Of a DNA stretch of 64,000 bases, positions 49,709 through 59,217 are shown in pieces; position 1 is the first letter of the stretch, and each line of letters opens with the position of its first letter. The notes beneath the pieces are model-generated. The model searched no databases. It saw only the letters and a list, made by a program, of their open reading frames with translations, and was not told where the DNA came from. A program made the position numbers and the translations under genes. Source of the DNA: Acholeplasma granularum ATCC 19168 (lineage in GTDB: Bacteria > Bacillota_I > Bacilli_A > Acholeplasmatales > Acholeplasmataceae); contig NZ_JAFR01000008.1 of assembly GCF_000526235.1 (NCBI RefSeq), positions 1 to 64,000 of the forward strand, in the 5' to 3' direction.

Positions 49709-49730
49709 AAGGAATGAATAATCATTCCTT
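49709..49730 (-). terminator. intrinsic terminator overlapping the 185-residue gene stop
   Basis: AAGGAATGA (49709-49717) pairs with TCATTCCTT (49722-49730) around ATAA, followed on the minus strand by TTTTTCTTTG. The TGA stop of the 185-residue gene is in the stem. Confidence 0.85.
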
Positions 49731-50279
49731 TAATAATCCTAATTCATCTGCTATTTCTAAATATATACTATCAATTGGATAATAATCTATATTTAAGTTT
49801 TTAAATATTTTTAAACTTAATTCATCTAGTTTAGAATACATTTTTTCTTCTAAAGGTTCTTTTTTTGATAATTTATCAATAATTTCAGCCTCAAAATTAA
49901 GAAGTAATTCCATACTTTTAGGATCAAAGTTATCTAAATCAAGCAGTTCATGTTGAAAATCAATTGTATTTAGTAGCAAGTTTACCTTTTTAGCATCTAA
50001 ATTTAGTGCTAAATAATCTCCACCATAATAATCGTTTAAGATCTTTTTTATTTCTTCTACTTGTCCGTGTACATAGTTAAATCCAAATGTAAAGTTATCA
50101 TGATCATCTTCATTATATGTCGGATCATCAATGAGTTTATCATATAAGAAATCTATGACATTTAAAACATTTTCGAATCTAAAAATGATGAGTGAATCTA
50201 AGTTTTTAAGATTCATTAATAGTTCATGATTATCTAGTTTCCAACCTGCATATTCATTATAAATTAATTCATTTTCCAT
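49722..50279 (-). CDS. acidic 185-residue protein of unknown function
   Basis: The product is acidic and leucine-rich, mostly helical by composition, with many D/E-rich stretches (DDPTYNEDDHDNFTF) and no membrane segment or catalytic motif I recognise. It sits between fba and the oxidoreductase gene, sharing no overlap with either, and has its own terminator. Probably a cytosolic protein restricted to the lineage (inference). Confidence 0.7.
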   Translation of the reverse strand: MENELIYNEYAGWKLDNHELLMNLKNLDSLIIFRFENVLNVIDFLYDKLIDDPTYNEDDHDNFTFGFNYVHGQVEEIKKILNDYYGGDYLALNLDAKKVNLLLNTIDFQHELLDLDNFDPKSMELLLNFEAEIIDKLSKKEPLEEKMYSKLDELSLKIFKNLNIDYYPIDSIYLEIADELGLLKE

Positions 50280-50313
50280 GATTTGCCTCTATTCTTAATC
50301 TATTTTTGATAAA

Positions 50314-51177
50314 TTAAGCTTTGCCGACAGATCCAAACATAGTTAATTTATCTTTAACAACTTCTTTCATTGCTAAATAACCAGGGTTTAATAATTTTCT
50401 TGGGTCAAAGCCTTTAGATTCTAAGTCTTTACCTTCTTCAATATATTTTCTAGTTGCAGCAGCGAATGCTAATTGTAATTCAGTGTTTACGTTAATTTTT
50501 GCAATACCTAATGAAATTGCTTTTTTGATTTGGTCAGATGGGATACCTGTACCACCATGTAATACAAGTGGCACGCCATTTGTAACTTCGCTAACAGTTT
50601 TTAATACACCAAAATCTAAACCTTTCCAGTTTGCTGGGTATTTACCATGAATATTACCAATACCTGCTGCAAATAGGTCAACACCTGTAGCAGCGATAAT
50701 ACGGCATTCTTCTGGATCTGCTAATTCACCAGTACCTACAACACCGTCTTCTTCTCCACCAATTGAACCAACTTCAGCTTCTACAGATACACCAACAGCG
50801 TGTGCAACTGCAACAACTTCTTTAGTTTTTGTTAAGTTTTCTTCAAATGGATAGTGTGATCCATCAAACATAACTGAAGTAAAACCAGCGCGGATTGCTT
50901 TAAAAGCACCCTCATATGTACCATGGTCTAAGTGTACTGCAACTGGAACAGTAATGTTCATTGCTTTGTCTAATGTAGATACCATAGCCATAACGTTTTC
51001 GTATCCTCCCATATATTTAGCTGCACCTTCTGATACACCTAAAATTACTGGAGATTTTAATTCTTGAACAGTTGATAAAACTGCTTTGATCCATTCTAAG
51101 TTATTGATGTTGATTTGTGCAACAGCATAACCTTCTGCTTTTGCTTTTTGTAACATTTCTTTAGCGGAAACTAACAT
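50314..51177 (-). CDS. fba: class II fructose-bisphosphate aldolase
   Basis: The 287-residue product has VAVHLDHGTYEGAFKAI (zinc His, HLDHG), VEAEVGSIGGEEDG and VLHGGTGIPSDQIKKAI, all FbaA-type. It cleaves fructose-1,6-bisphosphate in glycolysis and needs zinc. The order rpoE-pyrG-fba (without spo0F) is as in Bacillus. AAGGAGG precedes the ATG, and its promoter has a palindrome centred on the -10 box. Confidence 0.97.
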   Translation of the reverse strand: MLVSAKEMLQKAKAEGYAVAQININNLEWIKAVLSTVQELKSPVILGVSEGAAKYMGGYENVMAMVSTLDKAMNITVPVAVHLDHGTYEGAFKAIRAGFTSVMFDGSHYPFEENLTKTKEVVAVAHAVGVSVEAEVGSIGGEEDGVVGTGELADPEECRIIAATGVDLFAAGIGNIHGKYPANWKGLDFGVLKTVSEVTNGVPLVLHGGTGIPSDQIKKAISLGIAKINVNTELQLAFAAATRKYIEEGKDLESKGFDPRKLLNPGYLAMKEVVKDKLTMFGSVGKA

Positions 51178-51204
51178 TTTATAATTCCTCCTTATCGTTT
51201 TGCC

Positions 51205-51240
51205 AATAGATATTATATATCTATTTGTCTGTTATTACAA
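51205..51240 (-). promoter_or_regulatory. fba promoter with palindromic -10 region
   Basis: TTGTAA (51235-51240) and TATAAT (51212-51217) on the minus strand are 17 bases apart. AATAGATAT (51205-51213) pairs perfectly with ATATCTATT (51217-51225) around a 3-base centre, so the palindrome is centred on the -10 box and could be an operator. Confidence 0.65.
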
Positions 51241-51255
51241 ACAATTAGGTATAAT

Positions 51256-52863
51256 TTATTTATTTTTGTGATTTTTTAGTGACATTTTCACAAAATCTTT
51301 AAATAGTGGATGAGGTCTTAAAGGTCTGGATAAAAATTCTGGGTGATATTGAACTGCAACAAACCATGGATGATCTTTTAATTCAATAATTTCTACTAAT
51401 TTTTTATCAGGATTAATACCTGCAATTAAAAAATTATTATCGTTAAATATGTTTAAATAATCATTGTTAAATTCATAACGATGTCTGTGACGTTCTTTAA
51501 TCATTTTTGTTTGGTATAGTTGATAGGATTTAGATTCTTTATTTAATTCACATTCATATAATCCTAAGCGTAGGGTGCCTCCTATATTCGTACCATCTAA
51601 TTCTTTGGTATGAATTAAAGGCATAGATGTATTAGGGTCTATTTCTGTAGTATTTGCATCTTTATAACCTAATACATTACGAGCATATTCTATGGTTGCT
51701 AGTTGCATACCATAACAAATTCCAAAGAATGGAACTTTATTTTCTCTAGCAAATTTAATTGCTAGTAATTTACCTTCAGTTGCACGTTTACCAAATCCAC
51801 CAGGAACAATAATACCATCACATTTCTTTAGGCTTGATTCTATATTTTCTTCGTTTAGTTTTTCAGCATTTAGCCATTTGATTTTAATTTCTGTTTGATG
51901 ATAAAATCCTGCATGTTTTAAAGATTCAGAAACTGAAAGATAGGCATCTTGAAGTGATACATATTTACCAACTAAACCGATTGTAATAGATTCTTTAGGT
52001 GATTTGATACGTTCAATTAAATCTTCCCAAGGTTGCATATTTGGTATGACATTATTTTCAATTCCAAAATGATTTAGTATATAGTCATCTATTTTTTGTC
52101 TTCTAAAATTTAAGATGGATTCATAGATGACATTAACATCAAGTGATTCAAATACAGCCTCATAATTAACATCACAAAACAGTGCTATTTTTTCTTTAAC
52201 TGATTTAACAATATTTACCTCACTTCTTAGGATAATAATATCAGGTTGTATACCAAGAGATCTTAGTTCTTTAACCGAGTGTTGGGTAGGTTTTGTTTTT
52301 ATTTCATTGGATGCTTTTAAAAACGGTACCAATGTATTATGAACGTATAATGTGTTCTTATAGCCAAAATCACGTCTTGCTTGACGGATAGCTTCTAAAT
52401 ATGGCAGTGATTCTATATCACCTACAGTTCCACCGATTTCTGTAATAATCACATCAGCTTTAGATGATTTTGCTGCTTCTTTTAGTTTTAATTTTATTTC
52501 ATCTGTGACGTGTGGAATCACTTGAACGGTTGCACCATTATAATCCCCACGTCTTTCTTTATTAATTACATTTTGATATATCTTACCTGTTGTAATTGAA
52601 GATTCTTTAGATAAATTAATATCAATAAATCTTTCATAGTGACCCAAGTCTAAATCTGTTTCAGCACCATCGTCTGTAACAAATACTTCACCATGCTGAT
52701 AAGGGCTCATTGTTCCTGGATCCACATTGATATATGGGTCAAATTTTTGTGTGAAGACTTTAAGTCCTCTTGACTTTAATATTTGACCAATTGCTGATGC
52801 AGCAATCCCTTTGCCTAAAGATGATACAACGCCACCTGTGACGAAAATATATTTTGTTGCCAT
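51256..52863 (-). CDS. pyrG: CTP synthase
   Basis: The 535-residue product has an N-terminal synthetase domain ([39 protein letters not shown]) and a C-terminal glutamine amidotransferase with [11 protein letters not shown] (catalytic Cys) and QYHPEF. It aminates UTP to CTP. Its leader has the GGG-start and terminator typical of CTP-sensitive pyrG attenuation, so low CTP is expected to raise expression. Confidence 0.98.
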   Translation of the reverse strand: MATKYIFVTGGVVSSLGKGIAASAIGQILKSRGLKVFTQKFDPYINVDPGTMSPYQHGEVFVTDDGAETDLDLGHYERFIDINLSKESSITTGKIYQNVINKERRGDYNGATVQVIPHVTDEIKLKLKEAAKSSKADVIITEIGGTVGDIESLPYLEAIRQARRDFGYKNTLYVHNTLVPFLKASNEIKTKPTQHSVKELRSLGIQPDIIILRSEVNIVKSVKEKIALFCDVNYEAVFESLDVNVIYESILNFRRQKIDDYILNHFGIENNVIPNMQPWEDLIERIKSPKESITIGLVGKYVSLQDAYLSVSESLKHAGFYHQTEIKIKWLNAEKLNEENIESSLKKCDGIIVPGGFGKRATEGKLLAIKFARENKVPFFGICYGMQLATIEYARNVLGYKDANTTEIDPNTSMPLIHTKELDGTNIGGTLRLGLYECELNKESKSYQLYQTKMIKERHRHRYEFNNDYLNIFNDNNFLIAGINPDKKLVEIIELKDHPWFVAVQYHPEFLSRPLRPHPLFKDFVKMSLKNHKNK

Positions 52864-52905
52864 ATAAATACCTTCCTTATGTTTCCTTTATATAAAAAAT
52901 AAAAA

Positions 52906-52986
52906 TCTCCTAAAAATAGGAGACTTTGCATTTTAAAAATATGGTGTGCCCTTCTTAATTGTATCAAACCATACTTTAAGTTTCAA
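52906..52986 (-). promoter_or_regulatory. pyrG promoter, GGGC start and attenuator
   Basis: TTGAAA (52981-52986) and TACAAT (52958-52963) on the minus strand are 17 bases apart. Transcription is expected at GGGC, beginning at 52951, 7 bases after the -10 box. A terminator TCTCCTA / TAGGAGA (52906-52923) with U run follows about 28 bases later. In Bacillus pyrG, low CTP stalls polymerase at the first C, extra G residues are added, and the G-run pairs with the C/U-rich terminator arm. All elements are present here. Confidence 0.85.
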
Positions 52987-53043
52987 CACTTAATAGAGAA
53001 TTTTTTAATTTTTTTTAATTATGTGAATAATTATTATTAAAAC

Positions 53044-53063
53044 AAAAAAGAGGTTGCCCTCTT
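53044..53063 (-). terminator. intrinsic terminator after rpoE
   Basis: AAGAGG (53048-53053) pairs with CCTCTT (53058-53063) around TTGC, followed on the minus strand by a run of T. Its stem overlaps the end of the rpoE stop codon region. Confidence 0.75.
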
Positions 53064-53631
53064 AGTTGTCGTACATATCTTCATAGTCATCCATGATATC
53101 GTTATAATCATCTTCATCATAATCATCATCTAAGTCTAAATCAATATCATCTACACCATCATCTTCATCAGTTGAGACTAAATCTAATCCAACATCTACA
53201 TATGCTTTTTCTTCAATGATTTCTTCGTCTAATTCTTCATCTTCTTCATCATCTAAATCTTCATCAGTTTCATCGATTAAATCTACTTCTAGATCTTCGA
53301 TATCCGCTAAATTAAATTCAGAAAAATCAATGTCTTCGTCTTCAATTTCTTCAATTTCTTCCGGTTGAATGAAGGCATACCCATCTTTATCCCAAAATTC
53401 TAAGTTGCCATCTTTTAATGTCCATTTGTCTTCCCCTACAAAAACAAACTTACCTGATAAAGTAATGTCCATATATAGTTGAGTCATTAAGTCTACATCT
53501 TTGATATCTAAGTTTCTTGCTGTAGCTACTTTTTCGATTAACTCATAAATATTCATTGCTTCTTTGTTTTCTTTGAGTATATATTCGATGGTATCTAACA
53601 ATGATAACTCATTAATTTTTTTGTCAGCCAT
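53062..53631 (-). CDS. rpoE: RNA polymerase delta subunit
   Basis: The 189-residue product has a folded N-terminal HARE-HTH domain (about 1-85, LSLLDTIEYILKENKEAMNIYEL in part) and a long, disordered, very acidic C-terminus (D/E-rich from about 95 to the end). Delta stimulates recycling of RNA polymerase and raises sensitivity to initiating nucleotides, which fits the nucleotide-tuned pyrG leader downstream. AGGAGG precedes the ATG. Confidence 0.96.
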   Translation of the reverse strand: MADKKINELSLLDTIEYILKENKEAMNIYELIEKVATARNLDIKDVDLMTQLYMDITLSGKFVFVGEDKWTLKDGNLEFWDKDGYAFIQPEEIEEIEDEDIDFSEFNLADIEDLEVDLIDETDEDLDDEEDEELDEEIIEEKAYVDVGLDLVSTDEDDGVDDIDLDLDDDYDEDDYNDIMDDYEDMYDN

Positions 53632-53657
53632 TTTGCGTCCTCCTAAAAACCGTCTAT

Positions 53658-53686
53658 ATTGTATATTAAAGTTTAAAATATTGCAA
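53658..53686 (-). promoter_or_regulatory. rpoE promoter
   Basis: TTGCAA (53681-53686) and TACAAT (53658-53663) on the minus strand are spaced by 17 bases, about 20 bases upstream of the ribosome-binding site. Confidence 0.7.
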
Positions 53687-53711
53687 CAACTTTTTTAAAA
53701 ATAAGGTTGAT

Positions 53712-54299
53712 TTAATACTTTTGACGGTTTTCAACCGCTTTTATCAGTGTTAATTCATCGGCATACTTTAAATCTGCACCAACAGGTAGTCCATAACCAA
53801 GTCTGGATACTATTATGTTATCGTCTTTATAAAGCGATTTTATGTATTGTGCAGTTAACTCTCCTTCAACAGTAGAGTTTGTTGCTATAATTATTTCAAT
53901 ATTATCTTTAATTCTTAATTTTAATTGATCAAAGTTTAAATCTTTTGGTTCAATACCTTTTGAAAAATCAATAAGTCCACCAAGTATGTGATATTTACCA
54001 TGAAAAGTATTTGTCTTTTCTATTGAAAAAACATCTTTAGAATCAGAAACAACCATGATTTGATCGTTTGTTCTTGTCTCATCTTGGCAGATTTGACATA
54101 TATCATGGTCTGTTAATAATCCACATGTTTGGCAATATTTTATTTTATCTTTTAGATTTATTAGATTGTTTCCAAAGTGATTTAAATCTTGATTGTCCCA
54201 AGTAATTAGGTGAAGTGCTAAACGTTCAGCTGTTTTTTCTCCAATACCTGGTAGCCTTTTTAAATCCTCAATGAGGTCTAAAATGATTTTTGGATACAT
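53712..54299 (-). CDS. recR: recombination protein RecR
   Basis: The 195-residue product has an N-terminal helix-hairpin-helix (LPGIGEKTAERLALH), a four-cysteine zinc finger (CQTCGLL...CQICQD) and a Toprim domain (ILGGLIDFSKGI, GLPVGADLKYADELTL). With RecO it loads RecA at gaps. Its start codon shares one base with the ebfC stop. Confidence 0.97.
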   Translation of the reverse strand: MYPKIILDLIEDLKRLPGIGEKTAERLALHLITWDNQDLNHFGNNLINLKDKIKYCQTCGLLTDHDICQICQDETRTNDQIMVVSDSKDVFSIEKTNTFHGKYHILGGLIDFSKGIEPKDLNFDQLKLRIKDNIEIIIATNSTVEGELTAQYIKSLYKDDNIIVSRLGYGLPVGADLKYADELTLIKAVENRQKY

Positions 54300-54589
54300 T
54301 AAAATCCAAATCCACCCATGCCACCTGAAAATTGTCCCATGGTTTCTTCTTGTGTTTTATCTATTTGATTTAAAGCATCATTTACGGCAATTAAAATTGC
54401 ATCTTGTAACATTTCTACTTCATCAAGCATTGCTTCATCAATTTTAATATCGATTACTTGACGTGTACCTTGCATAATTACTTCTACACCTGAAGCTTTT
54501 CCAATAAATTCTGATGACTCGATTTGTTCTTGAGCATCTTGAATTTGTTTTTGCATTTTCTTTAATTTGTTTAACATATTTGGATTCAT
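54299..54589 (-). CDS. ebfC: YbaB/EbfC nucleoid-associated protein
   Basis: The 96-residue product has the family's LKKMQKQIQDAQEQI, GVEVIMQGTRQVIDIKID and a C-terminal glycine-methionine-rich tail (GQFSGGMGGFGF). EbfC binds DNA as a dimer. The order dnaX-ebfC-recR is conserved across bacteria. GAGGA lies before the ATG. Confidence 0.95.
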   Translation of the reverse strand: MNPNMLNKLKKMQKQIQDAQEQIESSEFIGKASGVEVIMQGTRQVIDIKIDEAMLDEVEMLQDAILIAVNDALNQIDKTQEETMGQFSGGMGGFGF

Positions 54590-54591
54590 AT

Positions 54592-56286
54592 TTATTCCTC
54601 TACTTTCACTAATTCTTCTCCGAAATACTCGATTGCAAAATCTACAATTTCAGATCTTTTTTTATTTTGTTTTGTTTCTTTAACTGTTGTGTCATATAAA
54701 TGTAGGTCCATAGGTTTAAGTACCGGTTTTTCGATACCTGAACGGTACTGGTTTGCATAATCTAGGCGAATAACTAACCAGTCGGGTTTAATTAATACTG
54801 TATAATCTTTAATAAGTTTTTGTTTACTGTTAATGATTTTTAATACTTGTTTTTTTACCTCAGGCTTAAACATCGTTTTAGCTGTTATTAAATCATCATA
54901 TACAAGTAACATTTGATCATTTCCAACTGCTTCTAAACTACCTTCAAAAAGTAATTGAGCTGTTGTTTTTAAACTTGGATTATCATAATCACTTAATCTT
55001 GACCAACCACTTGCAATTAAATCTTTTTTATCTTTATCTCCGTTATTTAAAATGTCTTCTATTTCAGTAATTGTCACTAAAGGTTTAAGATTGGATTGTT
55101 GTGTTGTATTTTCTATTGTTGGTTGTTGAACTTTGGTGTTTGCTTGAGGAAACTCTTTATTTTTAATTTGTTCTTGAAGATTACTAAGTTCTTTTTCTAA
55201 AGAGATAAGTTTTTCTTCAAATTCCACTAAAGCTACTGTTTCATGATTAATCATTTTTATGATAGCAAGTTCTAAGTATGCACGTTTTGATGTTGTATAT
55301 TTTAATTCTTGTTGTAAGTCATTTAATATATCTAAATATGCATAAATTAGGTTAGATTGTAATTCTTTTAAATCCGGATAAATTACTTTTTTTCTTATTT
55401 TATCTAATAACACATCTCTTAAGGCAAGAATAATATCTGATACCATTCGGTTAATATCTTTACCATCTGCAATAACTTGATTGATAAAATCTAGTGCCTT
55501 TTGAGGTTGTTTTTTATAAATAACCACAAGGAGTTCATTTATAAATCTTCTGGATAATCCACCTGAAACTTTATAAACATCTTCTTCGGTGATTTCATCA
55601 TTTGTAAATGAAATAACTTGATCTAGTAAGCTTAGTGCATCACGCATACCACCTTCAGCGGTATTTGCGATTGCATATAATGCTTCATCACTTATCTTAA
55701 GATTTTCTTTATTTACAATGACTTTTAAATTTTCTTCAATATCTTTAATTTCTATATTTTTAAAATCAAATCTTTGACATCTAGATAAAATTGTTGCAGG
55801 TACTTTATGTGCTTCTGTAGTCGCTAAGATAAAGACAACATTTTTGGGTGGCTCTTCAAGCGTTTTTAATAAAGCATTAAAAGCTGCTTGGGTTAACATA
55901 TGGACCTCGTCAATAATATAAACTTTATACTTACCAACACTTGGTGCATATTTAACTTTATCTCTTAAATCTCTAATTTCATCAACACCGTTATTTGATG
56001 CAGCATCTATTTCTATAATATCTGGAACATCACCTTTATCAATACCAAGACATATATCACATTTACCACAAGGCTCTTTTGTAGGTGCTGTACGACAATT
56101 TAATGTTTTAGCTACTATTTTTGCAACAGATGTTTTACCTGTACCACGAGGACCACTAAAAAGGTAGGCATGCGCAAACTTTTCATATAAAAGTGCATTT
56201 TGAAGGGTTTTAACAATGATACTTTGACCATATACATCACTAAAAGTTTTCGGTCTATATGTTCTATAAAGTGCTACGTAACTCAA
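54592..56286 (-). CDS. dnaX: DNA polymerase III subunits gamma/tau
   Basis: The 564-residue product has Walker A GPRGTGKTS, zinc cysteines CRTAP...CGKCDIC, the DEVHM Walker B and SRC sensor motif, followed by domain III and a lower-complexity linker (about 365-400). It is the clamp-loader ATPase. It starts with TTG at 56286 behind GGGAGG, a non-ATG start. A TATAAT lies about 30 bases upstream. Confidence 0.96.
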   Translation of the reverse strand: MSYVALYRTYRPKTFSDVYGQSIIVKTLQNALLYEKFAHAYLFSGPRGTGKTSVAKIVAKTLNCRTAPTKEPCGKCDICLGIDKGDVPDIIEIDAASNNGVDEIRDLRDKVKYAPSVGKYKVYIIDEVHMLTQAAFNALLKTLEEPPKNVVFILATTEAHKVPATILSRCQRFDFKNIEIKDIEENLKVIVNKENLKISDEALYAIANTAEGGMRDALSLLDQVISFTNDEITEEDVYKVSGGLSRRFINELLVVIYKKQPQKALDFINQVIADGKDINRMVSDIILALRDVLLDKIRKKVIYPDLKELQSNLIYAYLDILNDLQQELKYTTSKRAYLELAIIKMINHETVALVEFEEKLISLEKELSNLQEQIKNKEFPQANTKVQQPTIENTTQQSNLKPLVTITEIEDILNNGDKDKKDLIASGWSRLSDYDNPSLKTTAQLLFEGSLEAVGNDQMLLVYDDLITAKTMFKPEVKKQVLKIINSKQKLIKDYTVLIKPDWLVIRLDYANQYRSGIEKPVLKPMDLHLYDTTVKETKQNKKRSEIVDFAIEYFGEELVKVEE

Positions 56287-56344
56287 AAACGTTCCCTCCC
56301 TTGTCTTGTTTCATCATTATATCATATATAATGGATGTTTTTAA

Positions 56345-57691
56345 CTATTTTCCAAGACAGAATTTCGAAAATAACTCGGTTAATAATTCACCATATTGAT
56401 GATTGCCTAATATCTCTCCTAATAAGTTCCAAGCATAGGTTAAGTCCACTGCATAAATATCAACCGGCATATCTAAATTGATGGCATTAACTACACTTTC
56501 AAGGGCAGATTTTGCTTCTTTAAGTTTTTGAATATGGCGCACATTTGATAAATAATTAAAGTCTTTATCCATTAAATTATCTAGTTTTAATGTTTTTAAT
56601 ATTTCTTTTTCTAGATTTCTTAATCCATCTTTTTCTAATGTTGATATTTCAATAATCGTTGATATTTCTAGATTACGTTTTAAATCTTTTTTATTACCAA
56701 TAATAATTCTGTTTTTATCTTTAGTTAGATCAAGTAACTCTTCATCTTCTGTGGTAAGTTTTTCAGATAAATCTAGTACGAGTAATACAAGTTCTGCATC
56801 TTTTAGTGCTTTTTTACTTCGATCAACACCGATTTTTTCAATTAAATCTTTGGTATCTCTAATACCTGCAGTATCAATTAATTGTAAGGTCACACCATCT
56901 AGATTTACAAATGCATCGATTGTATCTCTAGTTGTTCCTGCAATGTCAGATACAATTGCACGGTCTTCATTTAATAGTGCATTAAGTAAACTTGATTTTC
57001 CAACATTAGGGCGCCCCACAATTGCTGTTTTAACACCTTCTCTAATATACTGAGTACGTTTAGAGTGTCTTAATATGTCATCAATTTCTTGAAGTAATGA
57101 GGTGATTCTTGGATAAATGATTTCTTTACTCATAATGATTGCATCATCATATTCTGGGTAATCAATATTGACTTCAATTTGTGCAATTAAAGTCAATACT
57201 TGGCTCTTTAAATTTTCTATCATTGATGATGTTTCTTTATTTAAAGCTTTATTAGCTACTTTAATTGCATTTTCATTGGTTGCATGAATAATATCCATAA
57301 TAGCTTCTGCTTGAACAAGGTCAATACGTCCATTTAAAAATGCACGTTTTGAAAATTCACCTGGTTCAGCTAAATCAATATCTGTTTCAAGTACACGTTC
57401 TAATACTTTTTGAGTAATTAAAATACCACCATGTGTTGATATTTCGACCACATCTTCTTTTGTAAATGATTTAGGTGCAATAAAAACTGAAATCATTACC
57501 TCGTCTAAAATGGACCCATCTTCGTTTAAGATGTGCCCATAATGTATGGTATGACTTTTTGCCTTATTTAAATTCTTACCTTTAAAAATTTGATTTACTT
57601 TGTAAATTGCATCATCACCAGATACACGAATAACGGATATACCTGCAGTGCCTAGTGGCGTTGCGATTGCTGCAATTGTTCTACTTTTCAT
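56345..57691 (-). CDS. mnmE: tRNA modification GTPase MnmE
   Basis: The 448-residue product has the N-terminal folate-binding domain (TIAAIATPLGTAGISVIRVSG), the GTPase motif GRPNVGKSSLLNAL, DTAGIRDT, and the C-terminal CLGK catalytic motif. With MnmG it installs a side chain at U34 of certain tRNAs. The GTPase insert and length are normal. MnmG is not in the window. Confidence 0.97.
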   Translation of the reverse strand: MKSRTIAAIATPLGTAGISVIRVSGDDAIYKVNQIFKGKNLNKAKSHTIHYGHILNEDGSILDEVMISVFIAPKSFTKEDVVEISTHGGILITQKVLERVLETDIDLAEPGEFSKRAFLNGRIDLVQAEAIMDIIHATNENAIKVANKALNKETSSMIENLKSQVLTLIAQIEVNIDYPEYDDAIIMSKEIIYPRITSLLQEIDDILRHSKRTQYIREGVKTAIVGRPNVGKSSLLNALLNEDRAIVSDIAGTTRDTIDAFVNLDGVTLQLIDTAGIRDTKDLIEKIGVDRSKKALKDAELVLLVLDLSEKLTTEDEELLDLTKDKNRIIIGNKKDLKRNLEISTIIEISTLEKDGLRNLEKEILKTLKLDNLMDKDFNYLSNVRHIQKLKEAKSALESVVNAINLDMPVDIYAVDLTYAWNLLGEILGNHQYGELLTELFSKFCLGK

Positions 57692-57700
57692 AAGTCTTCC

Positions 57701-58252
57701 TTATTTTTTACTTTTTATAATTGTAGGTTCGTGCTTAATTTCTTCTATTGTTGGTACAAATGGATTAACTCCACGTCTAATATCTCTTAAAATGATAAAT
57801 CCTGCAACAAAAACACCAAATACAATACCCTCATATAAATAACCCATACCTAGTACAATACCTAATAGCGCACTAAACCAGATTGTGGATGCGGTTGTAA
57901 TTCCATGTATGATGTTATTTGAATCTTTCATAATAACGCCTGCACCAATAAACCCGATACCTGCAATGACTTGTGCAATGATACGTTGTCCTTGTGGTGC
58001 ACTAATGTTATTTGTAATTTCTTGTAAATAGATTAAGCGTTGCATAATTGAAATCATGAGTGCTGATAAACCAACAAGTACGTGACTTGAAATTCCTGCA
58101 GCTTTACCTACGTTTTGTCTTTCTAACCCGATTAAAAATGTAATTGTTATGACTACAAGTGCTGGGATAATAATCATGAATAACCACTGTTCTAGCGATA
58201 GAAATGATTCAATCATTTTATATCCTTCGGGCATTTCAAATAAAATGTTCAT
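57701..58252 (-). CDS. MgtC/SapB family membrane protein
   Basis: The 183-residue product has five or so hydrophobic segments and the MgtC-type pattern LIGLERQNVGKAAGISSHVLVG and GFIGAGVIM. MgtC proteins inhibit or tune membrane ATP synthase and magnesium response in some bacteria; here the role is unknown. It lies nine bases after mnmE's start on the same strand. Confidence 0.88.
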   Translation of the reverse strand: MNILFEMPEGYKMIESFLSLEQWLFMIIIPALVVITITFLIGLERQNVGKAAGISSHVLVGLSALMISIMQRLIYLQEITNNISAPQGQRIIAQVIAGIGFIGAGVIMKDSNNIIHGITTASTIWFSALLGIVLGMGYLYEGIVFGVFVAGFIILRDIRRGVNPFVPTIEEIKHEPTIIKSKK

Positions 58253-58275
58253 TCGTAAATCCCCCTATTATTTTA

Positions 58276-59217
58276 CTATAATACTTGGTGTACTGCTTCT
58301 ATAAATTGGTCTAATTCATCCCAATTATTAATTACAGCACCACTAGCTTTAGCATGGCCCCCACCATTAAATTGGTTTGCTACTTTATCAATATCTGGTC
58401 CATTTGATCTTAATCTGACTCTTACTAAATCACCATCTTCGATAAATAAAGCCCATACTCTAAAACCTTGAATTCCTGATAATAAATTTACAACAGAACT
58501 TGCTTCTTCATATGATAGTTTAAATTCATTTCTAATATCATCTGTAATTGTAATATAAATGAATCCTTTGTCTGTTGTTTTAAAGTTTTGGTATACAAAA
58601 CCTTTAAAACGTATCATTTCTAAAGTTTCATTTGACATTGCTTGATCAATTTCTTCAACATCAGCACCTTTAGTTAATAACATACCTGCCATTTGGTGGG
58701 TAAGTTCAGATACACCTCTATATTTAAAGCGACCTGTATCAGTTAATATACCTGTATACATTGCAACAGCACCAGCTTTTGTAATTTCAAATTCTTTAAC
58801 TTGGGTTGACATATATGCAATCATTTGTGCACAAGATGGGAAGTTTGTATCTACCCACTGTATATCACCAAAGTTATCAACTGGAATATGATGGTCAATT
58901 TTAATAATTTCTTTACCTAATACATATTTTTGATTTGAGATTCTTTGTTTATTTGCAGTGTCTACAACAATTGATAAGCTACCTTCATAAAAACTATCTT
59001 CTAAATTTGATTCACCAACAATAATATCAGGTGTACCAACAAAACTTACAAAATCTGATGTTTCACCTGTAACGAATACATCTTTTGTAGGAAATGCATT
59101 TTTGATAATATTTTGTAAACCAAATTGTGCACCGTAACAATCACCATCTGGTCTAACATGTCCATAAATTATTATTCTTTGATACTTCTTAATTTTTTTA
59201 AATATTTCTTTGATCAT
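58276..59217 (-). CDS. DHH/DHHA1-family phosphodiesterase, second copy
   Basis: The 313-residue product has GHVRPDGDCYGAQ, IVVDTA, IDHHIP (DHH) and the DHHA1 signature GGGHAKASGA. Enzymes of this type (NrnA/Pde2-like) degrade nanoRNA, pAp or c-di-AMP breakdown products. It overlaps the paralogue upstream by 20 bases, so the two are translated together. It has no extra domains, as in standalone mycoplasma PdeM. Confidence 0.92.
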   Translation of the reverse strand: MIKEIFKKIKKYQRIIIYGHVRPDGDCYGAQFGLQNIIKNAFPTKDVFVTGETSDFVSFVGTPDIIVGESNLEDSFYEGSLSIVVDTANKQRISNQKYVLGKEIIKIDHHIPVDNFGDIQWVDTNFPSCAQMIAYMSTQVKEFEITKAGAVAMYTGILTDTGRFKYRGVSELTHQMAGMLLTKGADVEEIDQAMSNETLEMIRFKGFVYQNFKTTDKGFIYITITDDIRNEFKLSYEEASSVVNLLSGIQGFRVWALFIEDGDLVRVRLRSNGPDIDKVANQFNGGGHAKASGAVINNWDELDQFIEAVHQVL

